Both the position numbers and the translations under genes were made by a program. Positions 24,649 through 34,096 of a stretch of DNA of 64,000 nt are shown here, piece by piece; the stretch's first letter is position 1; each line of letters starts with the position of its first letter. The notes under the pieces are model-generated. The model did not search any database and was not told where the DNA came from. It was given only the letters and a program-made list of their open reading frames with translations. This DNA is from Bradyrhizobium sp. MOS003 (GTDB taxonomy: Bacteria > Pseudomonadota > Alphaproteobacteria > Rhizobiales > Xanthobacteraceae): assembly GCF_003020125.1 (NCBI RefSeq), contig NZ_PYFW01000001.1, positions 1,674,001-1,738,000 on the forward strand. Reading direction: 5' to 3'.

Positions 24649-24729
24649 TAGGATGGGTTGAGCCCTCGCGAAACCCATCATGTCTCCGCTCGCAGAGGTC
24701 GTCATGGCCGGGACAAGCCCGGCCATGAC
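24649..24729. repeat. Two short palindromic intergenic repeats
   Basis: The element starting GTAGGATGGG at 24649 and ending AACCCATCATG at about 24682, and the perfect 12-bp palindrome GTCATGGCCGGG / CCCGGCCATGAC at 24701-24729, look like the REP-type elements scattered through Bradyrhizobium genomes. They sit alone between genes, with no reading frame. Confidence 0.6.
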
Positions 24730-24845
24730 GATGTGGATGCTGTGTGCCCCTAGCCGATACCTCATATGGCGACAGCCCTGCGCCATTCCGCAAGCCTCAG
24801 GAACCGTCGCGTCCCGCTGCCGTTGCCCGCTGAAGGGAGCCAGCC

Positions 24846-25112
24846 ATGCGAAGCCTCAATCCCGGTCAGGTGCTTCTCATCGCCGCGCTGCTCGTCATGC
24901 TCGGCCTGGCGGCGTTCGGCATCCATTGGGCCTGGAATGCGACCAACGGCGTGGACGACGCCGCCATGGACGAGAACGGCTGGATCGCGCTCGGTCTCGG
25001 CTCGCTGTTCTCGCTCGTCATCGGCTGCGGCCTGATGGCCCTGATGTTCTACAGCAGCCGGCGCGGCTACGACGACTCCGCCGATCCGTTCCGGAAGAAG
25101 GGACCCAAATAG
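24846..25112 (+). CDS. Small two-helix membrane protein (88 aa)
   Basis: Two hydrophobic segments (about 7-27 and 47-67) flank a short acidic loop (DDAAMDENG). The protein ends in a basic tail (RKKGPK), predicting an N-in or C-in inner-membrane hairpin. AAGGGA precedes the ATG. No family recognised. It follows the protease cassette by 300 bases and may or may not belong to it. Confidence 0.65.
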   Translation: MRSLNPGQVLLIAALLVMLGLAAFGIHWAWNATNGVDDAAMDENGWIALGLGSLFSLVIGCGLMALMFYSSRRGYDDSADPFRKKGPK

Positions 25113-25210
25113 TTCGTAGGATGGGTAGCGACGCCAGAGATCCGGCACGCTGCTCGGCCACGGTCATGTCCATGACGAGGTGGCGTGGAGGACGCGTAGT
25201 GAGTTCTCGT

Positions 25211-25250
25211 AGGGTGGGCAAAGGCGCACTTGCGCCGTGCCCACGATCTC
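25211..25250. repeat. GTAGGGTGGGCAAAG-type palindromic element
   Basis: GTAGGGTGGGCAAAGGCGCA followed by TTGCGCCGTGCCCAC forms an imperfect hairpin. The same family occurs twice more at 26011-26102. Confidence 0.65.
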
Positions 25251-26010
25251 TCGATGACGGTAAAAAAACGTGGGTACGCTTCCGCCGTCGCTCTTCGAGC
25301 TATGGCGGACAAGCCGCTTTTGGCCACCGCATCTTGCTGTGTCGCCCTCTGTCAATCCACCCTCATAAAAATATTCCACTTTACCGAAATTCGGTTTCGG
25401 CGTATGTGTCGTCCATCCCGGCTCACCAAGAGGGGCGACTTGAAGTCGTCATGTTCGCGAGCCGGGCTTGCGGTGGACGCGGCAGCGTCGGCACGAGAGG
25501 TGCGGGCAGGGCGGGTAGTCCCTGTGAGCCCGAGGCTTCGTGCGGACGACGGCGCTGTCAGGCTTCGTCTCGTCTGTAAGTTTCCGGCTCCGTCGACAGG
25601 GCCGGGAATACTGCGGCGACATGGCGGGCCGTGCGTACGGCAAAACCGTGTGGTCCTGGCCGTCGTTGCCACGGTCAAGTCTTCGCGAAGGTGCGAGCGA
25701 GCCCAACCGGGCAGACTGCATCATCCAAATTCGCGGGGCGAGGGAGGCCAGAAGGAATGGTCGGCTCCCGGGAGATCACGGCATAAGCCGTCCAGCCATC
25801 GCGCAGGGAAGGCCGAGTGATCGGCGACACCTGTATGCTGCTGTGCGGTCTATCCTTGCGCATTATTCGCGCAGCGGACCGCGGGTGCCAGCCGGCACCC
25901 GGCCTTCCCTGCGCCCTCTTGGATCAGAGGGTAGCGAGACCAAGGCAAAGCTCGGGCGAAATCCGCCGCGAGATTGCGAAGGCGTGTCTGCCAACCACAA
26001 GCTCGATCTC

Positions 26011-26102
26011 GTAGGGTGGGCAAAGCGCAGCGTGCCCACGTCTTTGTTGCTGATAGAGGGAGATCGTGGGCACGGCGCTCAAGCGCCTTTGCCCACCCTA
26101 CG
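26011..26102. repeat. Inverted pair of GTAGGGTGGGCAAAG elements
   Basis: One copy reads rightward at 26011-26040 and another leftward at 26065-26102, so the pair forms a long near-perfect inverted repeat around a 24-base centre. It is a strong potential cruciform or mRNA hairpin and belongs to the same family as the element at 25211. Confidence 0.75.
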
Positions 26103-26264
26103 GCACTGCATCGCGGATCGGCAGATTCTGCCGGGACGGATTTGCCGGAATGACGGAGCTGCACTCCGCAATTCGCGATAAGTCCTTGATGAACATGAAT
26201 CCGCGAGCTGGCATGCACGTTGCACGCAAGAGCTGCGTTCGCAAATGAACAGTGGAGTTCGGGT

Positions 26265-26828
26265 ATGAGTGTCGGCAGCATGAGCAGCATCGGTGGCGGC
26301 GGCGCGGCGGGTTCGCCATTCGCAGGCGGCCAATCGAAATCCACCGATGGCGCGCAGAACGACGCCTCGGCCTTCTCGTCCATGCTGCAGGACGGCACGC
26401 CCTACGACGAGATCAAGGTCGATCTGCCGAACGGCATGTCGGTCGGCATCGTCCATTTCGGCGGCGGCGGCTTCGACAGCGAGTCACTCAAATCCATCGA
26501 GGATTTCGTGCGGAGGCTCGCGGACGAGCAGACGTTCGGGCAGCCGGCAGCGAGCGCCGATCAGGCCGGCCATGACGAAACGCCGGATGCGGTCGGGATC
26601 GACAAGATCCATGTCGATCTTCCCAACGGAATCTCGTTCGAGATCCTGCATTCCGCAGGCAAGAATTCGACCGACAGTGCCGCGATCATGAAGCAGCTCA
26701 CCGACGCTGCCGAAGAGCTCGCCGACTCGCTCGGGCATTATTCGCCGGCATCGAACGCGGCGTCCGCCTACGCCGCGCAGCAGGCCGCGGCATCCGGCCG
26801 GAAGGGCCAGTTCGACGCCCGCGGCTGA
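26265..26828 (+). CDS. Unknown protein with an internal duplication (187 aa)
   Basis: A soluble protein with a Gly/Ser-rich N-terminus (1-45) and two copies of a motif: YDEIKVDLPNGMSVGIVHFG (about 46-65) and IDKIHVDLPNGISFEILHSAG (about 109-129). Each is followed by a helix (SLKSIEDFVRRLAD and AAIMKQLTDAAEEL). The repeated beta-hairpin plus helix suggests two copies of a small domain. The C-terminus is Ala/Gln-rich. GGAG lies 10 bases before the ATG at 26265. No family recognised. It shares no sequence with the protease cassette. Confidence 0.65.
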   Translation: MSVGSMSSIGGGGAAGSPFAGGQSKSTDGAQNDASAFSSMLQDGTPYDEIKVDLPNGMSVGIVHFGGGGFDSESLKSIEDFVRRLADEQTFGQPAASADQAGHDETPDAVGIDKIHVDLPNGISFEILHSAGKNSTDSAAIMKQLTDAAEELADSLGHYSPASNAASAYAAQQAAASGRKGQFDARG

Positions 26829-26888
26829 TGCGCGCGCAAACAGCGTGACGATGTCATGCCGGCGCTCGCCGCGCTCCCTCCGCGCCCT

Positions 26889-28679
26889 TCAGGCGCGGTA
26901 CCACGCCGCCAGATTCCACGTGATGGTGTCCCAGCCTGACATGTCGACCATCAAATTGTTGACGCCGGCGTTGACGACGGGGCGCGAGAGCAGCGGCAGG
27001 AACACGTGGGCCTCGCAGAAGATCTCGTCGACCTTCATCAGCAGCGCGGCGCGCTTGACCGGGTCGAGCTCGTTCTGCGCGGCCTTGTAGGCCTTGTCGG
27101 CTTCGGGATCGGAATAGCGCGAGTTGTTGCGACCCAGCCATTTGTTGTCCTTGGTCGCGATCTCCCAGGACACGCACTGGTTCAGCAGGCGCTCCGGATC
27201 GGGCTGCGGCTGCGTCGTGTTGTACATCTCCATGTCGGCGTAGAATTTCGAGTAGGTGTCGGGATTGCCGACGTCGGAGGAGAAGAACACCGAGGCAGTG
27301 ACCGCCTTGATCTCGATCTCGATGCCGGCCTTCTGGCAGGCCTGCTTGATGATGGCCTGCGTCTTCTGGCGCGGGGCGTTGGTCGAGGTCTGGAACACGT
27401 ATTTGAGCTTCTTGCCGTCCTTCTCGCGGATGCCGTCCGCGCCCTTGCTCCAGCCGGCCTCGTCGAGGATCTTGTTGGCCTTGTCGATGTCGAATTCGTA
27501 TTTGAGCTTGGGCGACTTGAACTGCTTCGGCGCGTTGACGAAGCTCGCGGTGGCGATGCCGCCGCGGCCGTAGATGAATTTCTGGATCGAATCGCGGTCG
27601 ATCAGGAGGTTGATCGCCCGGCGCACGGCGGGATCGGACAGCGTCGGATGCTTGGTCTTGACGCTGGAACGCTCGCCGTCGACTTCGGTCCACGGGTCCG
27701 TCGTGTTAAGGATGATGAACTCGACATTGCCCGACGGCGTGATGTCGAGCTTGCCTTTGCCGCTCGCCTCCATGCGCTTGAGGACCTCCTCCTCCACCTG
27801 CATGTTCCAGGCAAAGTCGTATTCGCCGGTCTGCAGCACGGCGCGCGCCGCGGACACCGCATCGCCGCCGCCCTTGACTTCGATCGTGTCGAAATGCGGC
27901 TGGTTCTTGACGTGGTAATCGGGGTTGCGTTCGGCCCGGATCATGTCGCCCGGCTTGAACTCGACGAACCTGTACGGCCCGGTGCCGACCGGCTTCAGAT
28001 TGCCGGGGGCTTCGCGCGACTTGGCGCCGATATAGTCGCCGAAATGATGCTTTGGCAGGATCTGGCCGACTTGGCCGCCGACGAACGGGTCGGCCCAGAA
28101 CGGCGTCGGCGCCTTGAAGATCACCTTGACCGTATGGTCGTCGATCTTCTCGACCTTGAGGTCCTTGTAGGAGCCGGAGGTGAAAGCCGCGGTTGCGAGG
28201 TCCGCGGCGTACTGCCAGGTGAAGACGACGTCGTCTGCGGTGAAGGGCTTGCCGTCGTGCCAGTTCACGCCACGCTTCAGCTTCCAGACCACGCTCATGC
28301 CGTCCGCGGCAAGCCCGCCGTTCTGCTTGGTCGGCACCTCGGCGGCGAGACACGGGATCAGGTTGCCCTCCTTGTCCCAGCCGGCGAGCGGCTCGAAGAA
28401 GATGCGCGAGGCGATCTGGTCCTTGGTGCCGAGCGCGAAATGCGGATTGAGCAGGGTCGGGGCCTGCCACAGCAGGATCTTCAGCGCCCCGCCGCCGCCG
28501 GCCTTGGTCGGCTTGTAGTCGAGCGTGGCATCCGCCATTGCCACATCGTGCCAGACCAGGATCTGGCTCGCGAGGGGCGCCGCGATTCCGACCGCGGCCA
28601 CCTTCCGGATGAACGAGCGCCGCGACAGCGTGCCTTGCTTGACCTCCGCGACCAGGCCCCGGATCTCGTTCTCGTCCAT
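26889..28679 (-). CDS. Peptide/nickel-type ABC transporter substrate-binding protein, Tat-exported
   Basis: A 596-residue SBP_bac_5 family periplasmic binding protein. A twin-arginine signal lies at about 20-48 (SRRSFIRK followed by a hydrophobic stretch ending in A-x-A). The family features are present: WKLKRGVNWHDGKPFTADDV (about 131-150), the ERNPDYH segment and PAVRRAINLLIDRD. The length is slightly above the usual 500-550. No permease or ATPase lies beside it, so its transporter must be encoded elsewhere. The natural ligand cannot be read from the sequence. Confidence 0.9.
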   Translation of the reverse strand: MDENEIRGLVAEVKQGTLSRRSFIRKVAAVGIAAPLASQILVWHDVAMADATLDYKPTKAGGGGALKILLWQAPTLLNPHFALGTKDQIASRIFFEPLAGWDKEGNLIPCLAAEVPTKQNGGLAADGMSVVWKLKRGVNWHDGKPFTADDVVFTWQYAADLATAAFTSGSYKDLKVEKIDDHTVKVIFKAPTPFWADPFVGGQVGQILPKHHFGDYIGAKSREAPGNLKPVGTGPYRFVEFKPGDMIRAERNPDYHVKNQPHFDTIEVKGGGDAVSAARAVLQTGEYDFAWNMQVEEEVLKRMEASGKGKLDITPSGNVEFIILNTTDPWTEVDGERSSVKTKHPTLSDPAVRRAINLLIDRDSIQKFIYGRGGIATASFVNAPKQFKSPKLKYEFDIDKANKILDEAGWSKGADGIREKDGKKLKYVFQTSTNAPRQKTQAIIKQACQKAGIEIEIKAVTASVFFSSDVGNPDTYSKFYADMEMYNTTQPQPDPERLLNQCVSWEIATKDNKWLGRNNSRYSDPEADKAYKAAQNELDPVKRAALLMKVDEIFCEAHVFLPLLSRPVVNAGVNNLMVDMSGWDTITWNLAAWYRA

Positions 28680-29017
28680 CAGCTAACCCTCCACCTCGAA
28701 GACATCGGTCGCCGGCATCATGTGGCATCATGCAGGAGGCGGCAATGCCGGCGTGGCCGCAAGGCCATGCGACGAAATGACGATGGGGAGAGCTGTTGTG
28801 TTGCAGGCCAGGAGCCGGATCGCCGCCCGAGAGACCCGGGCGGCGACCCAGTGCGAACTTGGGTGAACTTGGGGAAGTTCAAAGGTCGCGCCGGAACGCT
28901 AACCCGGTCGTTGCGGGCGCATCAAGTTTCGTGATGTTGCGGCACCCGGAGATTCATTGCAGCCGCCACGGCGTCGCCACAGATGAACTCATCGAGCGAA
29001 GCCTGGCGAGCCGGCGC
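28680..29017. other. Intergenic stretch with one hairpin
   Basis: This lies upstream of the leftward binding-protein gene and downstream of the leftward membrane-protein gene. A perfect 10-bp stem (28820-28829 with 28837-28846) could end the transcript of the membrane-protein gene; it has no T-run. Otherwise nothing is recognised. Confidence 0.45.
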
Positions 29018-29404
29018 CTAACCGATGCCGGCAACGCCGATCGCCAGCACCGACAGCAGCAGCGCGTTGCTCAACAGCTGCAGCGCCGTGTTCGGCTGTG
29101 CCAGCCAGCGCGCGACCTTCTCGGAGAAGGACAGCGTCGTGTCGGCAAACAGCGGTTCGAAATTGTGCCTGAAGAAATGCGGGAATTTCGGCCCCAGCCA
29201 TGGCATCATGAGACCATGGAGGATCGCCACGGTCGCCACGAAGATGGCGGCCCCGAACGGCTTGCCGGCGAATTCGGACCCGTTGATCAGCTTCATCAGC
29301 AGCGCGACGCCGGAATAGGTCGGCAGGCCTTGCAGCACCGCATAGAGCGCAAAGCATTCGAGCCGGTTTCGGCCGGTGAGCTTGGGAGCGGCGAGGGTGG
29401 TCAT
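29018..29404 (-). CDS. Small membrane protein of unknown function (128 aa)
   Basis: Three hydrophobic segments (about 18-38, 45-65, 105-127) surround a polar stretch PKFPHFFRHNFEPLFAD. The ATG at 29404 has CGGAG 10 bases upstream; an in-frame ATG at 29434 lacks one. It is divergent from the MetQ-like gene with a 200-base shared promoter region. No family recognised. Confidence 0.6.
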   Translation of the reverse strand: MTTLAAPKLTGRNRLECFALYAVLQGLPTYSGVALLMKLINGSEFAGKPFGAAIFVATVAILHGLMMPWLGPKFPHFFRHNFEPLFADTTLSFSEKVARWLAQPNTALQLLSNALLLSVLAIGVAGIG

Positions 29405-29613
29405 GACGAAACTCCGGGCTGGTTGTGCCGGCAATCTCGCCCGGCGGGCACCGCCGTGCCGTGATCTGCCTCACGCTTGCGCAGGCGCGTTCGTTCCCCA
29501 TCTGGGATCGAACGGAGAAGCGTCGTCCGCACCAAGCGGCAAATTTGGTTTTCCATTTCATTGATTTCGCGCCGTAGAGAAGCGAATACGGTTCCAATCA
29601 CTCTCGCCGTGCC

Positions 29614-30408
29614 ATGGAGACCAAGATGTCGTTTCGCCTCCCCCTGATCCTCGCAACCGCGCTTGCCGCCTGGTCGGCAGCCGCCACCGCCGAGACCATC
29701 AAGATCGGCGAGACGCCGGGCCCGCATGCGCAGATCCTCGAGGCGGTGAAGCCGATCGCCGCCAAGCAGGGCCTCGACATCCAGCTGCTCGAATTCTCCG
29801 ACTACGTCGTGCCGAACGCCGCGCTCGATGCCGGCGAGATCCAGGCCAATTCGTTTCAGAACCAGCCTTATCTGGACAACCAGAAAGCCGACCGCGGCTA
29901 CAAGATCTCAGCCGTCGGGCTGACCGTGAACTTCCCGATCGGCGTCTATTCGAAGAAGCACAAGGCGTTCGCCGACATCCCCGCGGGCGGCAAGGTCTCG
30001 ATCCCGAACGATCCGACCAATGGCGGCCGTGTCCTGCTGCTGCTGCGCGACAAGGGCGTGATCAAGCTGAAGGATGGCACCGGCTTCAAGCCGACGGTGC
30101 TCGACATCACCGAGAACCCGAAGAAGCTGAAGTTCATCGAGGTCGATGCCGCCCAGGCGCCGCGTGCGCTCGACGACGTCGATGCCGCCGCGATCAACAC
30201 CAATTATGCAACCCAGGCGGGCCTCGATCCGGTCAAGGATCCGATCCTGCGCGAGGACCCCAAGGGCCCCTATGTCAACCTGATCGCCGTGCGCGCCGCC
30301 GACAAGGACAAGCCCTGGGTCAAGATCCTCGTCGACAGCTACCACTCGCCGGAGGTCAAGGAGTTCGTCCTCGCCAAGTTCAAGGGCGCAGTGCTGCCGA
30401 GCTGGTAG
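29614..30408 (+). CDS. MetQ/NlpA-type ABC transporter substrate-binding protein
   Basis: A 264-residue periplasmic binding protein of the NLPA family. The cleavable signal peptide ends at AAATAET (about residue 26). The mature start IKIGETPGPHAQILEAVKP and the later ALDAGEIQANSFQNQPYLD match D-methionine binding proteins. The lipobox cysteine of MetQ is absent, so it is probably a soluble periplasmic form. An internal ATG at 29626 is an equally good start. No MetN/MetI genes are adjacent. Its position before a flavin monooxygenase suggests uptake of a sulfur- or nitrogen-containing organic substrate (inference). Confidence 0.85.
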   Translation: METKMSFRLPLILATALAAWSAAATAETIKIGETPGPHAQILEAVKPIAAKQGLDIQLLEFSDYVVPNAALDAGEIQANSFQNQPYLDNQKADRGYKISAVGLTVNFPIGVYSKKHKAFADIPAGGKVSIPNDPTNGGRVLLLLRDKGVIKLKDGTGFKPTVLDITENPKKLKFIEVDAAQAPRALDDVDAAAINTNYATQAGLDPVKDPILREDPKGPYVNLIAVRAADKDKPWVKILVDSYHSPEVKEFVLAKFKGAVLPSW

Positions 30409-30546
30409 GCAATCTGCCCAGCTGCAGCGCAGCAGCGCTCCCCGGCGGACGACGTTGCGTACGAGCCTTGCGCATTGTCCGCTTGTCTGGAGCAGAAGTA
30501 ACCGACATCATCGGCAGCCTGGCCATCCTCGCCCGACAGGGGTCGC

Positions 30547-31581
30547 ATGAAACGCTTTGCAAATCTGAAACGCCTGGGATTTTTCACGCGGCTTTTGGAA
30601 GAGGCCCCGCCCGCCGAGCGCTATCGCTTCGCGGCCGAGCAGATCGTGCGCGCAGAAAAGGCGGGGCTCGATTCCGCGTGGATCGCCCAGCATCATTTCC
30701 ACGAGCGCGAAGGCGGCCTGCCGTCGCCCTTCACCTTCCTCGGCTACGTCGCAGCCCAAACCTCGCGCATCAGGCTTGGCACCGGCATCGTCACGCTGCC
30801 GCTGGAGAACGCGGTGCGGGTGGCGGAGGACGCAGCGGTGCTCGATCTCATCTGCAACGGGCGCTTCGAGCTCGGCGTCGGCACCGGCGGCAATCCCTCG
30901 GCCTTTGCCGCCTTCGGCCTCGACAGCGCCCAGCGCAACGAGATCTTTGCGCGCAATCTCGAGGTCGTCCGGACCGCCCTGGTCGGCAAGCCGCTCGAAG
31001 GCGGCGATACGATCTATCCGCAGCGGCCGCAACTGGACAAGCGGATATGGCAGGCCACGTTCTCGGTCGCCGGCGGCGCGCGGGCGGGCAAGGCAGGCGA
31101 TGGCCTGCTGCTGTCGCGCACCCAGCCGCGAACCAAGGAGGCGCCGAAGGCGACGCTGGCCGAGATCCAGAACCCGGTGATCGACGCCTATCTCGCGGCG
31201 CTGCCCAAGGGAGCCGAGCCGCGCATCATGGCCTCGCGCAGCGTCTTCGTCGCCGACGATCATCGCGAGGCGTTGCGACTTGCCGATATCGGCCTGCGCC
31301 GCGCGCTGCCGCAGTTCATGAAGGGCGGCCACCTTCTGCCGGGCGAGACGCTGCAGGAGATGATCACGGCGTTCGATACCCATGTCGGCGATGCCGATCA
31401 CGTCGTCGCCTCGCTCCGCGCCGATGCCACGCTGGAGCGGGTGACGGATCTCGTCTTCCAGGTGCATTCGGTCGATGCCCCGCATCCCCATGTCCTCCGC
31501 TCGATCGATCTGGTCGCGGAGAAGGTCGCGCCGGCGCTGGGCTGGACGCGGACGGCGCCCGATGTGGCGCTGGCGGGCTGA
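30547..31581 (+). CDS. LLM-class flavin-dependent monooxygenase
   Basis: A 344-residue bacterial-luciferase-like protein. The N-terminal LGFFTRLLEEAPPAERYRFAAEQIV, then AWIAQHHFHEREGGLPSPFTFLGYVA and the phosphate-binding LGVGTGGNPSAFAAFG loop identify the family. It most resembles the KPN_01858-type FMN-dependent subgroup. The two following genes encode the CMD and AhpD-type partners that accompany this subgroup. Enzymes of this class oxidise an organic substrate with FMNH2 and O2; the substrate here is unknown. No flavin reductase is nearby. Confidence 0.85.
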   Translation: MKRFANLKRLGFFTRLLEEAPPAERYRFAAEQIVRAEKAGLDSAWIAQHHFHEREGGLPSPFTFLGYVAAQTSRIRLGTGIVTLPLENAVRVAEDAAVLDLICNGRFELGVGTGGNPSAFAAFGLDSAQRNEIFARNLEVVRTALVGKPLEGGDTIYPQRPQLDKRIWQATFSVAGGARAGKAGDGLLLSRTQPRTKEAPKATLAEIQNPVIDAYLAALPKGAEPRIMASRSVFVADDHREALRLADIGLRRALPQFMKGGHLLPGETLQEMITAFDTHVGDADHVVASLRADATLERVTDLVFQVHSVDAPHPHVLRSIDLVAEKVAPALGWTRTAPDVALAG

Positions 31582-31616
31582 TCGGACATGAAGAGCATCG
31601 CGTTGCACGAGGCTGA

Positions 31617-32237
31617 ATGATGAGTATGCAGGATATCATCGACACACTCGCCGGGATCGAGCCGGGCTCGGCTCTGGACGCCATCCGCGCCCGCCGCCTG
31701 CAGGCGCGCGAGAATGCGCAGAAGAGCTATCTCTCGCTGTTCGAGCCGATCGACGCCGGCGATGTCTCGCTGCTCGAACGCGCCGCAGTCGCGGCCTTCG
31801 TGACCGGGCTGCATGGCGAATCCCCGGTTGCCACCTTCTATCGCGAAAAGCTCGCGGCGGGCGCGGGCGGCGCGGCTCTGCTTGAATCGATCGACGCCGA
31901 GATCTTGCGCGGCAAGACCTCGGGTCCGTATGGTTCGTACCCCGCGGGCCCGTTGTCGGTCGAGAACACCGCCGGTTTGATCTATCGCGTGAGCGCCGCG
32001 AGCAAGCCTTCGCTTGGTGCGAGGCTCGCAGCAGCCCTCGAACATGCGCATCTGCTATTGTTCCGTCCGCGCGATGCGGCCTCGTCCGATATGAAGGCCC
32101 TGCTCGACGCCGGCTGGTCGACCACCGGCATCGTCACGTTCTCGCAGCTCGTCGCGTTCCTGTCGTTCCAGGTGCGTGTCGTCAGCGGCCTGCGCACGCT
32201 CGCCGCCGTGAACGCGCAAAAGGAGGCTGCATCATGA
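31617..32237 (+). CDS. CMD domain protein, Avi_7170-like
   Basis: A 206-residue helical protein of the carboxymuconolactone-decarboxylase-like fold (LERAAVAAFVTGLHGESPVATFYREKL) without a CxxC motif, so it is probably a structural or non-redox partner. It sits 35 bases after the monooxygenase. Its stop overlaps the start of the AhpD-like gene (ATGA at 32234-32237). An alternative ATG at 31620 also fits. The pair is a known two-gene companion of luciferase-like enzymes; its biochemical role is not established. Confidence 0.78.
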   Translation: MMSMQDIIDTLAGIEPGSALDAIRARRLQARENAQKSYLSLFEPIDAGDVSLLERAAVAAFVTGLHGESPVATFYREKLAAGAGGAALLESIDAEILRGKTSGPYGSYPAGPLSVENTAGLIYRVSAASKPSLGARLAAALEHAHLLLFRPRDAASSDMKALLDAGWSTTGIVTFSQLVAFLSFQVRVVSGLRTLAAVNAQKEAAS

Positions 32238-32812
32238 GCGCCACCGTCAATCCACCCGTTGCTTTCACCCAGGACGAGCTCGGCTGGGTCTCCTGGATCG
32301 ATCCGCTCCCCGAGGCCGAACTCACCGAGCGGCATTACGCCGGCCTGGTCGATCGCTCCCGCGCCAAGTCGGAATATTTCCGCCTGCTGGTGCGCGATCC
32401 CGAAGTGCTGGAAGCCCGCACCAAGACCGACAAGGACATCTTCTACAACGTCGCCGACGGCCTGCCGCGCGCCGAGCGTGAGCTCGCGGCGGCCGCGACC
32501 TCGCGCTACAACGGATGCATCTATTGCGCCTCGGTCCATGCTCGCTTCGCCAGCACCTATTCCAAGCGCCGCGACGACGTGCAACGCCTGCTCGACGAGG
32601 GCGTCAAGGCGGATCTCGGCGAGCGCTGGAACGCGGTGGTCAAGGCCTCGGTCGCGCTGGCCGCAACCCCGATCGCGTTCGGCCCTGACAACATCGCGGA
32701 ACTGCGCCGCGCCGGTCTCGACGATGCCGAGATTGTCGACGTCATCAACGGCGCCTCGTTCTTCAACTGGGCGAACCGGCTGATGCTGTCGCTCGGCGAG
32801 CCCTCGAAATAG
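32234..32812 (+). CDS. Alkylhydroperoxidase-domain protein, Avi_7169-like
   Basis: A 192-residue AhpD-fold protein with the redox motif C95-I-Y-C98-x3-H102 (NGCIYCASVHARF), expected to reduce peroxides. It is coupled to the CMD protein by a 4-base overlap. Together with the monooxygenase it may remove peroxide released by the flavin enzyme. Coupling and motif are seen; the pathway is inferred. Confidence 0.85.
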   Translation: MSATVNPPVAFTQDELGWVSWIDPLPEAELTERHYAGLVDRSRAKSEYFRLLVRDPEVLEARTKTDKDIFYNVADGLPRAERELAAAATSRYNGCIYCASVHARFASTYSKRRDDVQRLLDEGVKADLGERWNAVVKASVALAATPIAFGPDNIAELRRAGLDDAEIVDVINGASFFNWANRLMLSLGEPSK

Positions 32813-32884
32813 GCAATCTCACCGGCACGAGAATTGCTGCCTTATTGAACTGGCGTTTCAACACCTGAGTGGATGGAGCCGTGC

Positions 32885-34042
32885 ATGAGCAACATCGATC
32901 GTCGTACCCTGGTCAAGGGCTCGCTTGCCGCGATGATGGCGGGCGCCGCCTCCTCGCGCGGTGCCTTCGCTGATACCTCCGAGCCGATCCTGCTCGGCGT
33001 CAGCGGCCCCCTGACGGGACCGAATGCGCAATATGGCACGCAATGGAAGCAGGGCTTCGATCTCGCGCTCGACGAGATCATGGCGGCCGGCGGCATCAAC
33101 GGCCGCAAGCTCGCCTATCAGTTCGAGGACAGCCAGAGCGATCCGCGCCAGTCGGTCGCGATCGCCCAGAAGTTCGTCTCTGATCCCCGCATCGTCATGG
33201 AGCTCGGCGACTTCTCCAGCCCGGCCTCGATGGCGGCTTCGCCGATCTACCAGCGCGGTGGCCTCGTGCAGTTCGGCTTCACCAATTCGCATCCTGATTT
33301 CACCAAGGGCGGCGACTTCATGTGGAGCACCTCGGTCAGCCAGGCGGACGAGCAGCCGCTGCTGGCCGCCTATGCGGTCAAGCGCCTCGGCCTGAAGAAG
33401 CTTGCGGTACTGCACCTCAACACCGATTGGGGCCGCACCAGCCGCGATTATTTCAGCAACGCGGCCAAGGAATACGGCGCCGAGATCGTGGTGACCGAGG
33501 GCTACATCGCGGAGGAGCGCGACTTCCGCTCGACGCTGGTGCGCGTGCGCGACGCCAATCCGGACGGGCTGATCCTGATCTCCTACTATTCCGACGGCGC
33601 CCTGATCGCCCGTCAGGCACGCCAGGTCGGCCTGAAGCAGGTGATCTGCGCTGCGAGCTCGGTCTACTCGCCGAAATTCATCGAGCTCGGCGGCGAGGCA
33701 GTCGAGGACGTTCACGTCGGCACGCGTTACTTCCCCGAGGATACGCGGCCCGAGGTGCAGAAGTTCATCGCGGGCTTCAAGAAGAAATATAACGGGCAGG
33801 AGCCCGACGCCTTCAACGCCTATTCCTATGACGCGATGAACATGGCGGCCGCCGTGGTCAAGATCGGCGGCACCGACCGCAAGGCCATCCGCGATGCGTT
33901 CACGAAAGTGAAGGACGTCTCCAGCGTCATCTTCGGCTCGGCGACGTTCGACGTCGCGAGCCGCCGCGTCAAGGGCGCCATGAACGCCGAGCTCGTCGTG
34001 CGCAAGGGCCAGTTCGCGCTGTGGGACGGCAAACCGACCTGA
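32885..34042 (+). CDS. Branched-chain amino acid/amide-type ABC transporter substrate-binding protein
   Basis: A 385-residue periplasmic-binding fold I protein (Peripla_BP_6). A Tat-like signal (RRTLVKG then an Ala-rich hydrophobic run to AFA, about 5-27) is followed by ILLGVSGPLTGPNAQYGTQWKQGFDLALDEI. GGATGGAG precedes the ATG at 32885. It heads the complete transporter encoded by the next three genes. The ligand cannot be read from sequence; the adjacent flavin oxidase genes suggest a xenobiotic-like or amide substrate rather than leucine. Confidence 0.9.
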   Translation: MSNIDRRTLVKGSLAAMMAGAASSRGAFADTSEPILLGVSGPLTGPNAQYGTQWKQGFDLALDEIMAAGGINGRKLAYQFEDSQSDPRQSVAIAQKFVSDPRIVMELGDFSSPASMAASPIYQRGGLVQFGFTNSHPDFTKGGDFMWSTSVSQADEQPLLAAYAVKRLGLKKLAVLHLNTDWGRTSRDYFSNAAKEYGAEIVVTEGYIAEERDFRSTLVRVRDANPDGLILISYYSDGALIARQARQVGLKQVICAASSVYSPKFIELGGEAVEDVHVGTRYFPEDTRPEVQKFIAGFKKKYNGQEPDAFNAYSYDAMNMAAAVVKIGGTDRKAIRDAFTKVKDVSSVIFGSATFDVASRRVKGAMNAELVVRKGQFALWDGKPT

Positions 34043-34096
34043 CCTGAGGCCGGTGCATTTCGCCCCGGCCCGTTCTCCCCTCAGTAGGAACGCTGC

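Larger units (their letters stand above)
25113..26264. other. Repeat-rich intergenic region without genes
   Basis: About 1.15 kb. Frames are open only through GC bias and none has a credible start. The sequence is a patchwork of palindromic repeat units and of a longer segment (about 25260-25925) that resembles the multi-copy intergenic repeats of Bradyrhizobium. It probably holds remnants of a repeat expansion rather than functional genes. Confidence 0.55.

Noticed and set aside
25230..25820. Long open frames in the repeat-rich region
   Set aside because: They run through palindromic repeats, lack starts and have no protein-like composition; they are open through GC bias.
25113..26264. CRISPR array
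   Set aside because: The repeated units are palindromes with irregular spacing and no constant repeat/spacer period; no cas genes are present in the window.
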